DNA of 5,054 nt, taken from contig JBOHRW010000043.1 of NCBI GenBank assembly GCA_050732935.1, positions 1 to 5,054 of the forward strand, in the 5' to 3' direction. The position numbers were made by a program, and so were the translations under genes. Positions 1-4,734 of this stretch are shown piece by piece. Numbering within the stretch: position 1 is the first letter of the stretch; every line of letters starts with the position of its first letter. The notes below the pieces were generated by a model. The model did not search any database, had not been told where the DNA came from, and saw only the letters and a program-made list of their open reading frames with translations. Source of the DNA: DASRVA01 sp050732935. Its GTDB lineage: Bacteria > Gemmatimonadota > Gemmatimonadetes > JACCXV01 > JAHWKZ01.

Positions 1-75
1 AAGCTCCGTCCCTCCGGAGCGAGCGACTACATCGACGTGCAGTCTTTCATCTGGCTTGTGGGGAGACACACTTAG
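1..75 (+). CDS. Possible C-terminal fragment of an unknown protein, cut by the window edge
   Basis: Reading frame 1 is open from the first base to a TAG at 73-75 and gives 24 residues that include DYIDVQSFIWLVGRH. The composition (Asp-Tyr-Ile-Asp, then an aromatic and aliphatic stretch) looks like the folded C-terminus of a real protein rather than random GC-rich translation. No start is visible because the gene would begin outside the window. I do not recognise the family and assign no function. Twenty-four codons is too short to exclude a chance open frame, so this is a tentative call. From the stop to the IS element (76-254) I see no convincing gene or RNA. Confidence 0.3.
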   Translation, partial: KLRPSGASDYIDVQSFIWLVGRHT

Positions 76-254
76 CTGGTTCTAGCTCAGCCGAAGAACG
101 CGATGGCCGGTCCTTCTGGAGGGGGCCGTGCGCCATGGCTGCTCTCCTGGCTACCGGTAAGAAGAGGACACCAGGTAATGTGCTGACATCCAACACTTGA
201 AAGACAATGCTTCGCGTGATTCTATCTTGGTCCGGACCGTTTTCCCTTCTTGGG

Positions 255-274
255 TTCAAGGTCGTAGTGCAACG
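255..274 (+). repeat. Left terminal inverted repeat of the IS30-family element
   Basis: This end reads TTCAAGGTCGTAGTGCAACG. The reverse complement of 1306-1325 matches it except at three central positions (CC for GT, and C for T). It lies 29 bp upstream of the transposase ATG. A transposase promoter would be expected just inside it, but I see no clear -35/-10 pair. Confidence 0.75.
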
Positions 275-303
275 CTCACCCAGGAGGGTAGAGTCGTTGG
301 ACT

Positions 304-1296
304 ATGGCTACCTACAGCAGACTTTCCATGACGGAACGAGAAGAGATCAGCCGGCAACTGGCGGCGGGGCGAACGCTCTCGGCCATCAGCCGCAAGCTCG
401 GTCGCGCGGCCAGCACCGTCGCGCGCGAGCTCAGCCGGAACGGCGCCAGCCGCACAACCTACCGGGCCACGCGCGCCCACGCGCAGGCTCGAGCGCGAGC
501 ATCGCAACCACGGCGAGCGCGGCGCTTGGAAGCCGACGCACGGCTGCGCGCCTACGTGCTGGCCGGGCTGCGTCGGCGCTGGTCGCCGGAGCAGATCGCC
601 CGCCGGCTCGGGCGCGAGTATCCTCACGATCGGACGATGCGGGTCTCGCACGAGACGATCTACACCTATCTCTACGTTCTGCCTCGCGGGCAACTGCGAC
701 GCGAGCTGTTGCGCTGCCTGCGGCAGCCGCGCAAGCAGCGTCGCCCCCGCTCGCGTGGACCTGAACGGCGGGGCAAGATCCCGGACATGATCTCCATCGA
801 GGAGCGGCCCGCCGAAGTGGCCGACCGGACCATACCCGGCCACTGGGAGGGCGACCTGTTGCTCGGCCAGCGCAGCGTCTCGGCGTTGGGAACGCTGGTC
901 GAGCGCTCGACCCGCACGGTTGTGTTGGTCCCGCTCCGCGGTCGCGACGCCACCACGGTGCGTCGGGCCTTCGCGCGCGAGATCCGCACCCTCCCCACGG
1001 CGCTCAAGCGCTCCTTGACCTACGACCAGGGCAAGGAGATGAGCGAGCATCGGCTGTTCACCGCCCAGACCAAGCTTCAGGTCTACTTCGCGCATCCCCA
1101 CAGTCCTTGGGAGCGCGGCACGTGCGAGAACACTAATGGTCTCCTGCGCCAGTTCTTCCCCAAGGGCACCGACTTCGCACAGCTCTCGCGGCGCGAGATC
1201 AAGACCGTCGAGGCGCTGCTCAACGGCCGACCGCGTAAAACGCTCGACTTCCAGACTCCCGCCGAGGCCTTCCAGGTCGTCCTCCTCAAATACTAA
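304..1296 (+). CDS. IS30-family DDE transposase
   Basis: This 330-aa protein catalyses DNA cleavage and strand transfer at the element's inverted repeats; IS30-family members usually have 290-380 residues. Residues 5-47 form the N-terminal HTH_38-type DNA-binding domain (SMTEREEISRQLAAG, then KLGRAASTVARELSRNG). A second helix-turn-helix-like part follows at about 93-125 (WSPEQIARRL to SHETIYTYLY). The integrase-like catalytic core runs from about 175 to 325. Its triad is visible: D184 in GHWEGDLL, D241 in TYDQGKEM and E275 in GTCENTNGLLRQFFPKG, with the 33-residue D-to-E spacing typical of the family. The C-terminal RPRKTL...TPAEAF motif is present. The frame is intact with no internal stop. 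ATG at 304 is chosen because family members start a few residues before this motif; the AGGAGG at 282-287 is too far upstream (16 bp) to decide the start, and ATG at 328 is an alternative. It lies between the two IS ends. Confidence 0.96.
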   Translation: MATYSRLSMTEREEISRQLAAGRTLSAISRKLGRAASTVARELSRNGASRTTYRATRAHAQARARASQPRRARRLEADARLRAYVLAGLRRRWSPEQIARRLGREYPHDRTMRVSHETIYTYLYVLPRGQLRRELLRCLRQPRKQRRPRSRGPERRGKIPDMISIEERPAEVADRTIPGHWEGDLLLGQRSVSALGTLVERSTRTVVLVPLRGRDATTVRRAFAREIRTLPTALKRSLTYDQGKEMSEHRLFTAQTKLQVYFAHPHSPWERGTCENTNGLLRQFFPKGTDFAQLSRREIKTVEALLNGRPRKTLDFQTPAEAFQVVLLKY

Positions 1297-1299
1297 ACT

Positions 1300-2028
1300 T
1301 CAACCCGTTGCGCTGGGACCTTGAATGCGCCCCCTATTTTCCATGCTGAATTCCTTCTCTCTTGCCTGTCTCGAGGTCCTACCGTCCCCTGTGAAGAGGC
1401 ACCCCCCAGGCGGAACGATCCACGAGGGCTCCAGCGGCAGCGGGCAGACAATTCCCTGCCGCCGAAAGATCACTGCATTGCGCGGCACAGCGGTCTTCTT
1501 GAGCTCGCCCTCGAGGATCGAATCTCGTTCCTCGTCGGGGGTGCCAAGGGTGATGCGGTTTCGCCCTTCGTCGATGTCGATGCCCGTGGCACCCTGTGCG
1601 AACATCCGACCCCCGAGGCATTCGCGCCAGACCGCTAGCTGCCGCCAATCGTACTGGCCTTGGAGCCAGTGGATGTCATGGGCGAAATTGACCAGGTGGG
1701 GGAACTCACGACGCAGAAACCAATCCAGAGTCGGCCTGGCCCGCTCCGCCGTGTCCAGATCCAGTAGATAGACCGCCAACCGCCCCTCCTCCCGGAACAA
1801 CCCTCCGAAGCCCGGGACCCGCTCGGCCAGGTGCGCGAAGAGACCGTCCTCGCGCGGGGCCTGGCGCCACGGTCTGCCCTCGACGGGCGAACCGTCGCAA
1901 TCCACGATCTCGATCGTTGGGTACTCGGTATTAGGGGCCGGCGTGGAAGCGGTCCTCCCGCACGCTAGAACCGCCAAGAGCAGCGGAATGCTGGCCAGGA
2001 GGAGCAGGCAGAGGAAATGCCGGGCCAT
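1300..2028 (-). CDS. Putative lipoprotein with a VPGFGG-type extracytoplasmic domain; 3' end replaced by the IS
   Basis: From ATG 2028 this reads 242 aa. Residues 1-22 form a lipoprotein signal peptide (MARHF, then an unbroken Leu-rich core) ending in the lipobox V-L-A-C with lipidation at C23, so an exported, membrane-anchored protein is expected. A Thr/Pro/Ala linker follows. The domain at about 35-195 carries VPGFGGLF (71-78), a predicted strand RLAVYLLD (83-90) and a late GIDIDEGRNRITLG segment (149-162). This pattern recalls stand-alone relatives of secreted-protease pro-domains (alpha-lytic protease type); that is resemblance from memory, not a search, and no peptidase catalytic domain follows. 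C44, C137, C195 and C210 could form disulfides. The last eight residues (IQGPSATG) and the stop derive from the IS30 end, so the native C-terminus is lost. An in-frame TTG at 2067 would add 13 residues before the signal peptide. Neither start has a good Shine-Dalgarno; ATG is preferred because the signal then begins normally. It is divergent from the 2106 gene. Confidence 0.72.
   Translation of the reverse strand: MARHFLCLLLLASIPLLLAVLACGRTASTPAPNTEYPTIEIVDCDGSPVEGRPWRQAPREDGLFAHLAERVPGFGGLFREEGRLAVYLLDLDTAERARPTLDWFLRREFPHLVNFAHDIHWLQGQYDWRQLAVWRECLGGRMFAQGATGIDIDEGRNRITLGTPDEERDSILEGELKKTAVPRNAVIFRRQGIVCPLPLEPSWIVPPGGCLFTGDGRTSRQAREKEFSMENRGRIQGPSATG
1306..1325 (-). repeat. Right terminal inverted repeat of the IS30-family element
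   Basis: On the minus strand this end reads TTCAAGGTCCCAGCGCAACG, matching the left end at 17 of 20 positions. It starts 10 bp after the transposase stop. It also forms part of the reading frame of the adjacent minus-strand lipoprotein gene, which meets a TGA at 1300-1302 just inside the element. Confidence 0.75.
1344..1356 (-). promoter_or_regulatory. Internal ribosome-binding site followed by ATG, in frame with the lipoprotein tail
   Basis: On the minus strand AAGGA at 1356-1352 is followed, after 7 bases, by an ATG at 1344. This is a better initiation signal than those of the two neighbouring lipoprotein genes. It would start a peptide MENRGR that runs straight into the IS end at 1325. 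Either it is a chance purine stretch inside the lipoprotein gene, or it marks the start of another gene whose body was separated by the IS insertion. Confidence 0.25.
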
Positions 2029-2044
2029 GGAAGATCGATTATCG

Positions 2045-2065
2045 GCCCCCGCTGCCTTGGGGGGC
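2045..2065. repeat. GC hairpin in the divergent intergenic region
   Basis: GCCCCC (2045-2050) and GGGGGC (2060-2065) can form a 6-bp GC-only stem with a 9-base loop. It lies between the start codons of the divergent lipoprotein genes (ATG 2028 minus, TTG 2106 plus), where both promoters or an operator should be. There is no T-run on either side, so it is not an intrinsic terminator. I see no convincing sigma-70 hexamer pair in 2029-2105. Confidence 0.35.
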
Positions 2066-2105
2066 AAGGTGGATCAGGCTAAACGCCTCCACCCGCTGAG
2101 ATCGT

Positions 2106-2966
2106 TTGGATAGGGTGGATGCGCGGCCCGGAGTGCTCCGGCTCTTTGTCATTCCGCTCTCCTTGTTCCTCGCTGCGTGCGAGGACTCCCTGATGGGGCC
2201 GGAGGTCATGCGCCTTCCGATCGGAGAGGTGACGGCTGAGCACAACGGGTTCAAGGTGGAGCTCCTCAGGTACAACCTGAGCTGGTTTCCCTCTGACGAT
2301 TCTCCTCGTCCGGCCCTGGATAATGTATTTGCGACTTTTCTCTTCGAGATCACAAATCGCTCCGATGCGCCTCGTTCGATCTCACTGGATCATTTCCTGC
2401 TTCGCACCCTCACCGATCAACTACACGAGGGTCCGGTGTGGACGGTCCATCCCGGGGGGCGAATGCCGCGGCTTGAAGCAACAACCCTGCTTCCGGGCCA
2501 GACGATCGAGGGGTGGTTGACTTTCTCAATACTCAGAGGATTACTGGCAGACGAACTGCTATGGATGCCTCAGGAGGACATTGCATTTGCTTTTCAAGTG
2601 CCCTGGTTCGCCGGGGGCCGAATCGAAGAGGCTTTCGTGTTCGGGCGTCTGATCGATGCTAGCGGGACCGCACTAGCTAACACTCTGATAACCCTCACTC
2701 CCGTTGAGACGGTACCTGGCATCTCCGGGACCATAACCGATGTCGGTGACTGCACCGGTACTCCATATAATGCTGTCGAGGCTCGCACGGATGAATTGGG
2801 TTGGTATCGGACTACCCTAACTTCCAACAATGCCGACGAGCTTTGCATAGATGTCCACCGAACCTCGGAAACTGAACCGCGTGCTGCGGGCGTTGTGAGG
2901 CCAGGACGACCGACGGAGATCGCTGAGACCCCCCAGGTCCGAATAGATCTCGTATTACAGCAGTAA
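2106..2966 (+). CDS. Putative two-domain lipoprotein: DUF4352/Ig-like plus carboxypeptidase-regulatory-like
   Basis: This is a 286-aa predicted lipoprotein. Residues 10-24 are hydrophobic and end in the lipobox L22-A23-A24-C25, so an acylated, periplasm- or surface-facing protein is expected. Domain 1 (about 40-165) has the DUF4352-like plan: a short strand (GFKVELLRYNLSW), a long strand with Asn (FATFLFEITNRSDAPRSISL), a DHFLLRT segment, then LLPGQTIEGWLTFSI. Domain 2 (about 178-285) looks like a carboxypeptidase-regulatory beta-sandwich: VFGRLIDASGTALANTLITL, then EARTDELGWYRTTL and a final strand. C216 and C247 in domain 2 may pair. These assignments rest on pattern memory. No catalytic motif is visible, so a binding or structural role is more likely than an enzyme. 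The start is uncertain: TTG 2106 is the longest, while GTG 2115 and GTG 2133 also keep the signal peptide; none has a clear Shine-Dalgarno. It diverges from the 2028 gene and converges on the 3523 gene, and the 62 bp after the stop hold no clear terminator. Confidence 0.82.
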   Translation: MDRVDARPGVLRLFVIPLSLFLAACEDSLMGPEVMRLPIGEVTAEHNGFKVELLRYNLSWFPSDDSPRPALDNVFATFLFEITNRSDAPRSISLDHFLLRTLTDQLHEGPVWTVHPGGRMPRLEATTLLPGQTIEGWLTFSILRGLLADELLWMPQEDIAFAFQVPWFAGGRIEEAFVFGRLIDASGTALANTLITLTPVETVPGISGTITDVGDCTGTPYNAVEARTDELGWYRTTLTSNNADELCIDVHRTSETEPRAAGVVRPGRPTEIAETPQVRIDLVLQQ

Positions 2967-3028
2967 CTGTACTACCAACCGTCCGATTCGTTTTTGAGGG
3001 GCGTGTGCACGGTCTCGGAAGAATGGTC

Positions 3029-3523
3029 CTATGGACTAGATGAGGTCACCATGAACGAGTTCGTCTTCCGATCATCCTGTGGTAGGCTTTCCGGACCTTG
3101 GCTCGCGAACAGGACGCTACCAAAATCGAAGCGATAGATGCCTGGAGAGAGCTCCGCGGGGACGGCCGTTATATGCGTGGCTTCGGATCCTGGCGGTAGG
3201 ATTAACGCGACCGCCGGACAGACACCATCCACGTCCACCTTCACGTCAGCCCAGCGATTTTCATTCCAACGCTCGATCCGTCGATCAATGCATAAATTGT
3301 AATCGATCTCCAGGTTCGAAAGGTTCTCGAGTTTCAAGCTGACAATTCCACTCGCCGGTGCGGCCTCTTCCAGCACACTGACGCGGAGAAACTCAGCCGT
3401 TCGCTCGGCTGGAGGAAACTGGCCGTCGGGCTCTGTTATATTGCTGCATGTCGGCAGCGACCACAGCACCAAAGCGACAAAGATGCTTTTCGCCTTCAGG
3501 CGGATTCCCTCCCTTGCCATCAT
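3029..3523 (-). CDS. Putative secreted Ig-like lipoprotein
   Basis: From ATG 3523 (or the adjacent ATG 3520) this reads 164 aa. Basic residues (MMAREGIRLKAK) precede a hydrophobic core (about 13-23) that ends in L-P-T-C26. Pro at -2 and Thr at -1 make a poor lipobox, but the following SNITEPDG linker fits a lipoprotein. The rest is one compact domain: RTAEFLRVSVLEE, then IVSLKLENLSNLEIDYNLC, a Trp-rich turn, C102, then LILPPGSEATHI and LSPGIYRFDFGSV. This strand order, with the 'PPG' and 'SPGIYRF' turns, resembles small bacterial Ig-like lipoproteins; C78 and C102 probably form a disulfide. The frame stays open upstream to 3757, but that part translates the tRNA gene and is rejected. There is no clear Shine-Dalgarno. 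It starts 55 bp after the tRNA-Pro gene on the same strand with no terminator between, so it may share the tRNA transcript. Molecular function is unknown. Confidence 0.78.
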   Translation of the reverse strand: MMAREGIRLKAKSIFVALVLWSLPTCSNITEPDGQFPPAERTAEFLRVSVLEEAAPASGIVSLKLENLSNLEIDYNLCIDRRIERWNENRWADVKVDVDGVCPAVALILPPGSEATHITAVPAELSPGIYRFDFGSVLFASQGPESLPQDDRKTNSFMVTSSSP

Positions 3524-3578
3524 AGGCCGCCCCGGCGCCGCCAGCCGCCTAACTCGCGACTGGGCTTTAACTTGAGAG

Positions 3579-3655
3579 TGGTCGGGGCGACAGGATTTGA
3601 ACCTGCGACCACCTGAACCCCATTCAGGTGCGCTACCGGGCTGCGCCACGCCCCG
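3579..3655 (-). tRNA. tRNA-Pro (anticodon GGG), CCA encoded
   Basis: The full cloverleaf folds by eye. The acceptor stem CGGGGCG (3655-3649) pairs perfectly with 3589-3583, and the D stem GCGC/GCGC is intact. The anticodon stem CCTGA/TCAGG encloses loop ATGGGGT with anticodon GGG at 3621-3619. The T stem GCAGG/CCTGT has the loop TTCAAAT. The discriminator is A, followed by an encoded CCA (3581-3579). C1-G72 with A73 is the usual bacterial tRNA-Pro identity. It decodes CCC and CCT. The 77-nt gene looks fully functional. Its 5' half is part of a 41-bp direct repeat, so this half and the promoter side may have been brought in by a recombination event. I could not pick a convincing promoter upstream: TTGATG at 3705-3700 and GACTAT at 3680-3675 are 19 bp apart, and TACATT at 3670-3665 lacks a -35. 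Confidence 0.97.
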
Positions 3656-3657
3656 AC
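3617..3657 (-). repeat. 41-bp direct repeat, copy 1: 5' half of tRNA-Pro (putative att site)
   Basis: Every one of the 41 bases recurs at 4676-4716 in the same orientation, 1,059 bp away. The repeat starts at the last base of the anticodon loop (tRNA position 38) and ends two bases upstream of the tRNA. The base before each copy and the base after each copy differ, so the edges are sharp. An anticodon-loop edge is a known crossover location for tyrosine integrases that use tRNA genes. Confidence 0.9.
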
Positions 3658-3718
3658 ACAACGGAATGTAGCTGATAGTCAAAAGGTTCCCAGCCGTGTC
3701 ATCAATTGTCCTCCGGCC

Positions 3719-3741
3719 GGTGTGGCCGTTTGGTGTGGCCG
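3719..3741. repeat. Short tandem direct repeat upstream of tRNA-Pro
   Basis: GGTGTGGCCG occurs at 3719-3728 and again at 3732-3741, separated by TTT (period 13 bp). It lies 64-86 bp upstream of the tRNA 5' end and just past the stop of the Cys-rich frame. It could be an integrase arm-type or regulator binding site if the flanking repeats are att sites, or simply replication slippage. Confidence 0.4.
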
Positions 3742-3756
3742 AAATCGCGGAGAACA

Positions 3757-4110
3757 CTAGGTGCTCGCATCTTGAGCTGGCCGGAGTGGTGAAACAGCTA
3801 CCCCCCTGTCATGGTAGGGGCAGTATCCGCCCTGGTAACAAGCACCCGACTGACCGGGGGAGACTGGACTGAAATCCAGACAGTCATTATTGTCGAGTAC
3901 TATGAACCCACACGTTACACCAGCACCGGCACCCGCCCAAGGATTCAAGTAGCTCAAGCCCCATCCAATCATGCCGCACATGCCTAAGTCGTTGATCGCC
4001 TGACTGACATTGCATGGGACATCTGTTGACCCGCCACACTCACCCTCCTGGCACTGTCTTTCTTCTTCAAGATTGTAGCCTTCAATCGTTCGAAGAAAAG
4101 GCCGACTCTT
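3757..4110 (-). pseudogene. Cys-rich C-terminal part of the frameshifted lipoprotein
   Basis: This frame opens after a TGA at 4113-4111 and reads 117 codons to TAG 3757-3759. It overlaps the end of the upstream lipoprotein frame, one base out of phase. The first ATG is at 3981, but the coding character starts earlier: TIEGYNLEEERQCQEGEC, then GGSTDVPCNVSQAINDLG, run without a start codon before it. Eight cysteines occur in about 100 residues (QCQEGEC, VPC, MC, VTC, DC, AC, YC), fitting a disulfide-rich extracytoplasmic domain. The segment LNPWAGAGAGVTCGFIVLDN is the most ordered-looking part. Dropping one base from the run of four A/T pairs at 4096-4099 joins it to the upstream signal peptide and linker, giving about 255 aa. 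A separate 74-aa gene from ATG 3981 is the alternative; it has no Shine-Dalgarno and no signal peptide, which is unlikely for a protein so rich in Cys. Function unknown. Confidence 0.5.
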
Positions 4111-4525
4111 TCAGAGCACGGATATGAGCTGGTACAGGCCCCCTGTAGGGGCATTTCTCTTTAACTGGAAGGTGGCCATAGTCAGCGTACATGCCCCGGA
4201 ACAGCTCTAAGGTATATTCCTCGGTGGTCATTGCGGGGTCCCAGCCCGCTGCGATTAGCTGTTGTGGTCTGTGGGAGCCTAGGGCAATCAGCTCCAGGAA
4301 TCGAGGGTCGTACTCGGGACCTGCCGGGGCCTCTGTAGACACGCTCACAGGGGTCTCCGTAGGCACGCTCGTGGGCGCCTCACTACATGACGCGAGGGAC
4401 AGTCCAATAGCGAGAGCGATAAGAATGGACGCAGCAACCCAATCTCGCCAATCCGTCGATACGGAGTACCAGTGTTTTCTCTCTCCCCAGGGCGAGAACC
4501 AATATTTTCTCTCTCTCTGATCCAC
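4082..4525 (-). CDS. Putative lipoprotein, N-terminal part of a probably frameshifted gene
   Basis: This reads 147 aa from GTG 4525. The start is well supported by TAAGGAGG at 4540-4533 with a 7-base spacer, the best ribosome-binding site in the window. A 29-residue polar, Trp/Arg-rich N-terminus precedes the hydrophobic segment V30-A45, which ends in lipobox L44-A45-S46-C47. A Thr/Pro/Ser/Glu linker (about 48-70) follows, then a small helical part (FLELIALG, QQLIAAGW, TTEEYTLELFRGMY). The long n-region is unusual and contains a 10-residue-period repeat (ERKYWFS, ERKHWYS). The frame ends in FSSND, but the frame one base out continues with a Cys-rich sequence to 3757, so the native protein was probably about 255 aa. 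It is the only gene between the two 41-bp tRNA repeats, which suggests it is cargo of that segment. I do not recognise the family. It could still be an intact short lipoprotein if the downstream frame is separate. Confidence 0.68.
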   Translation of the reverse strand: MDQRERKYWFSPWGERKHWYSVSTDWRDWVAASILIALAIGLSLASCSEAPTSVPTETPVSVSTEAPAGPEYDPRFLELIALGSHRPQQLIAAGWDPAMTTEEYTLELFRGMYADYGHLPVKEKCPYRGPVPAHIRALKESAFSSND

Positions 4526-4532
4526 CCCCCAG

Positions 4533-4540
4533 CCTCCTTA
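4533..4540 (-). promoter_or_regulatory. Shine-Dalgarno that sets the GTG start at 4525
   Basis: The minus strand reads TAAGGAGG, complementary to the 16S 3' end, and ends 7 bases before the GTG at 4525-4523. This decides in favour of GTG and the long polar n-region over any later start. Confidence 0.8.
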
Positions 4541-4590
4541 AGACGTGCAAGCTGTCACTGCACCCTCATCATCCCTTCAAGGTCGACACG

Positions 4591-4596
4591 AATATA
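4591..4596 (-). promoter_or_regulatory. Candidate -10 element for the lipoprotein gene at 4525
   Basis: TATATT on the minus strand is the best -10-like hexamer between the right repeat and the GTG start, and would give a leader of about 60 nt. The hexamer 17 bp upstream (ATGCTC) is a poor -35, so this is weak. Confidence 0.2.
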
Positions 4597-4675
4597 GCAC
4601 TCTCGGAATGGCAGAGCATGACAGTGGCTTACTGCTGTTGCGAGGTGGAAATCGAATACCGATGTCTGTGTAGGT

Positions 4676-4716
4676 ACCCCATTCAGGTGCGCTACCGGGC
4701 TGCGCCACGCCCCGAC
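4676..4716 (-). repeat. 41-bp direct repeat, copy 2: orphan 5' half of tRNA-Pro
   Basis: This is identical to 3617-3657, in the same orientation. It contains the acceptor 5' strand, the complete D arm, the 5' strand of the anticodon stem and the whole loop with GGG. It then stops abruptly: the next minus-strand bases (ACCTACAC...) cannot close the anticodon stem. A faint T-loop-like TTCGATT follows at about 4655-4649, but its flanking stem does not pair and no acceptor 3' strand is present. It is therefore not a working tRNA; the best reading is a half-site left by recombination at tRNA-Pro. Confidence 0.9.
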
Positions 4717-4734
4717 CCTACGATGCACGAAAAC

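Larger units (their letters stand above)
255..1325 (+). mobile_element. IS30-family insertion sequence, complete-looking
   Basis: One transposase gene fills the element, and matching terminal inverted repeats flank it at 255-274 and 1306-1325 (17 of 20 positions identical). The total of about 1.07 kb is normal for the IS30 family, as is a single full-length orf. The repeats contain a TTCAA tip and an inner GCAACG block; from memory the ends of IS30 itself have a similar TTCAA...GCAAC layout. The true ends may lie a few bases further out, because IS30-family repeats are often longer than 20 bp. I could not see a convincing 2-3 bp target duplication: GGG flanks the left repeat and TGC the right. 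The element is visibly richer in GC than the lipoprotein and tRNA region to its right. Nothing in the sequence suggests it is inactive. Confidence 0.88.

Noticed and set aside
3..20. Perfect 6-bp stem GCTCCG/CGGAGC with 6-base loop as a terminator
   Set aside because: There is no T-run on the plus strand, the minus-strand side is cut off by the window edge after two T, and it lies inside the possible partial coding frame.
47..259. 70-codon minus-strand open frame left of the IS
   Set aside because: It starts with a TTG inside the IS end, has no Shine-Dalgarno, and the translation shows no signal, domain or compositional coding feature.
256..1101. 281-codon minus-strand open frame opposite the transposase, plus other long frames in 207-1324
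   Set aside because: They are GC-rich shadow frames of the IS30 transposase, with low-complexity Arg/Ala/Gly translation and no domain pattern.
1325..1771. Plus-strand open frames of 105 and 148 codons
   Set aside because: They lie opposite the better-supported minus-strand lipoprotein gene with its signal peptide and structured domain, and read as Arg/Ser/Pro-rich antisense.
2967..3028. Bidirectional terminator between the convergent genes
   Set aside because: A TTTTT occurs at about 2992-2996, but no stable stem precedes it on either strand.
3524..3757. Upstream extension of the 3523 lipoprotein frame to a start at 3757
   Set aside because: This part translates the tRNA-Pro gene (the familiar RGVAQPGSAP...RRFKSCRPDH pattern of a tRNA read as protein) and ends before a proper signal peptide that begins at MMAREG.
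4082..4110. Programmed +1 frameshift in the split lipoprotein
   Set aside because: GCC TTT TCT TCG lacks a stop codon in the shift position, an internal Shine-Dalgarno at the right distance or a clear downstream structure, so a simple indel is more economical.
4640..4716. Second functional tRNA gene at the right repeat
   Set aside because: Only the 5' half is present. The anticodon stem cannot close, the T-arm-like TTCGATT has unpaired flanks, and no acceptor 3' strand exists.
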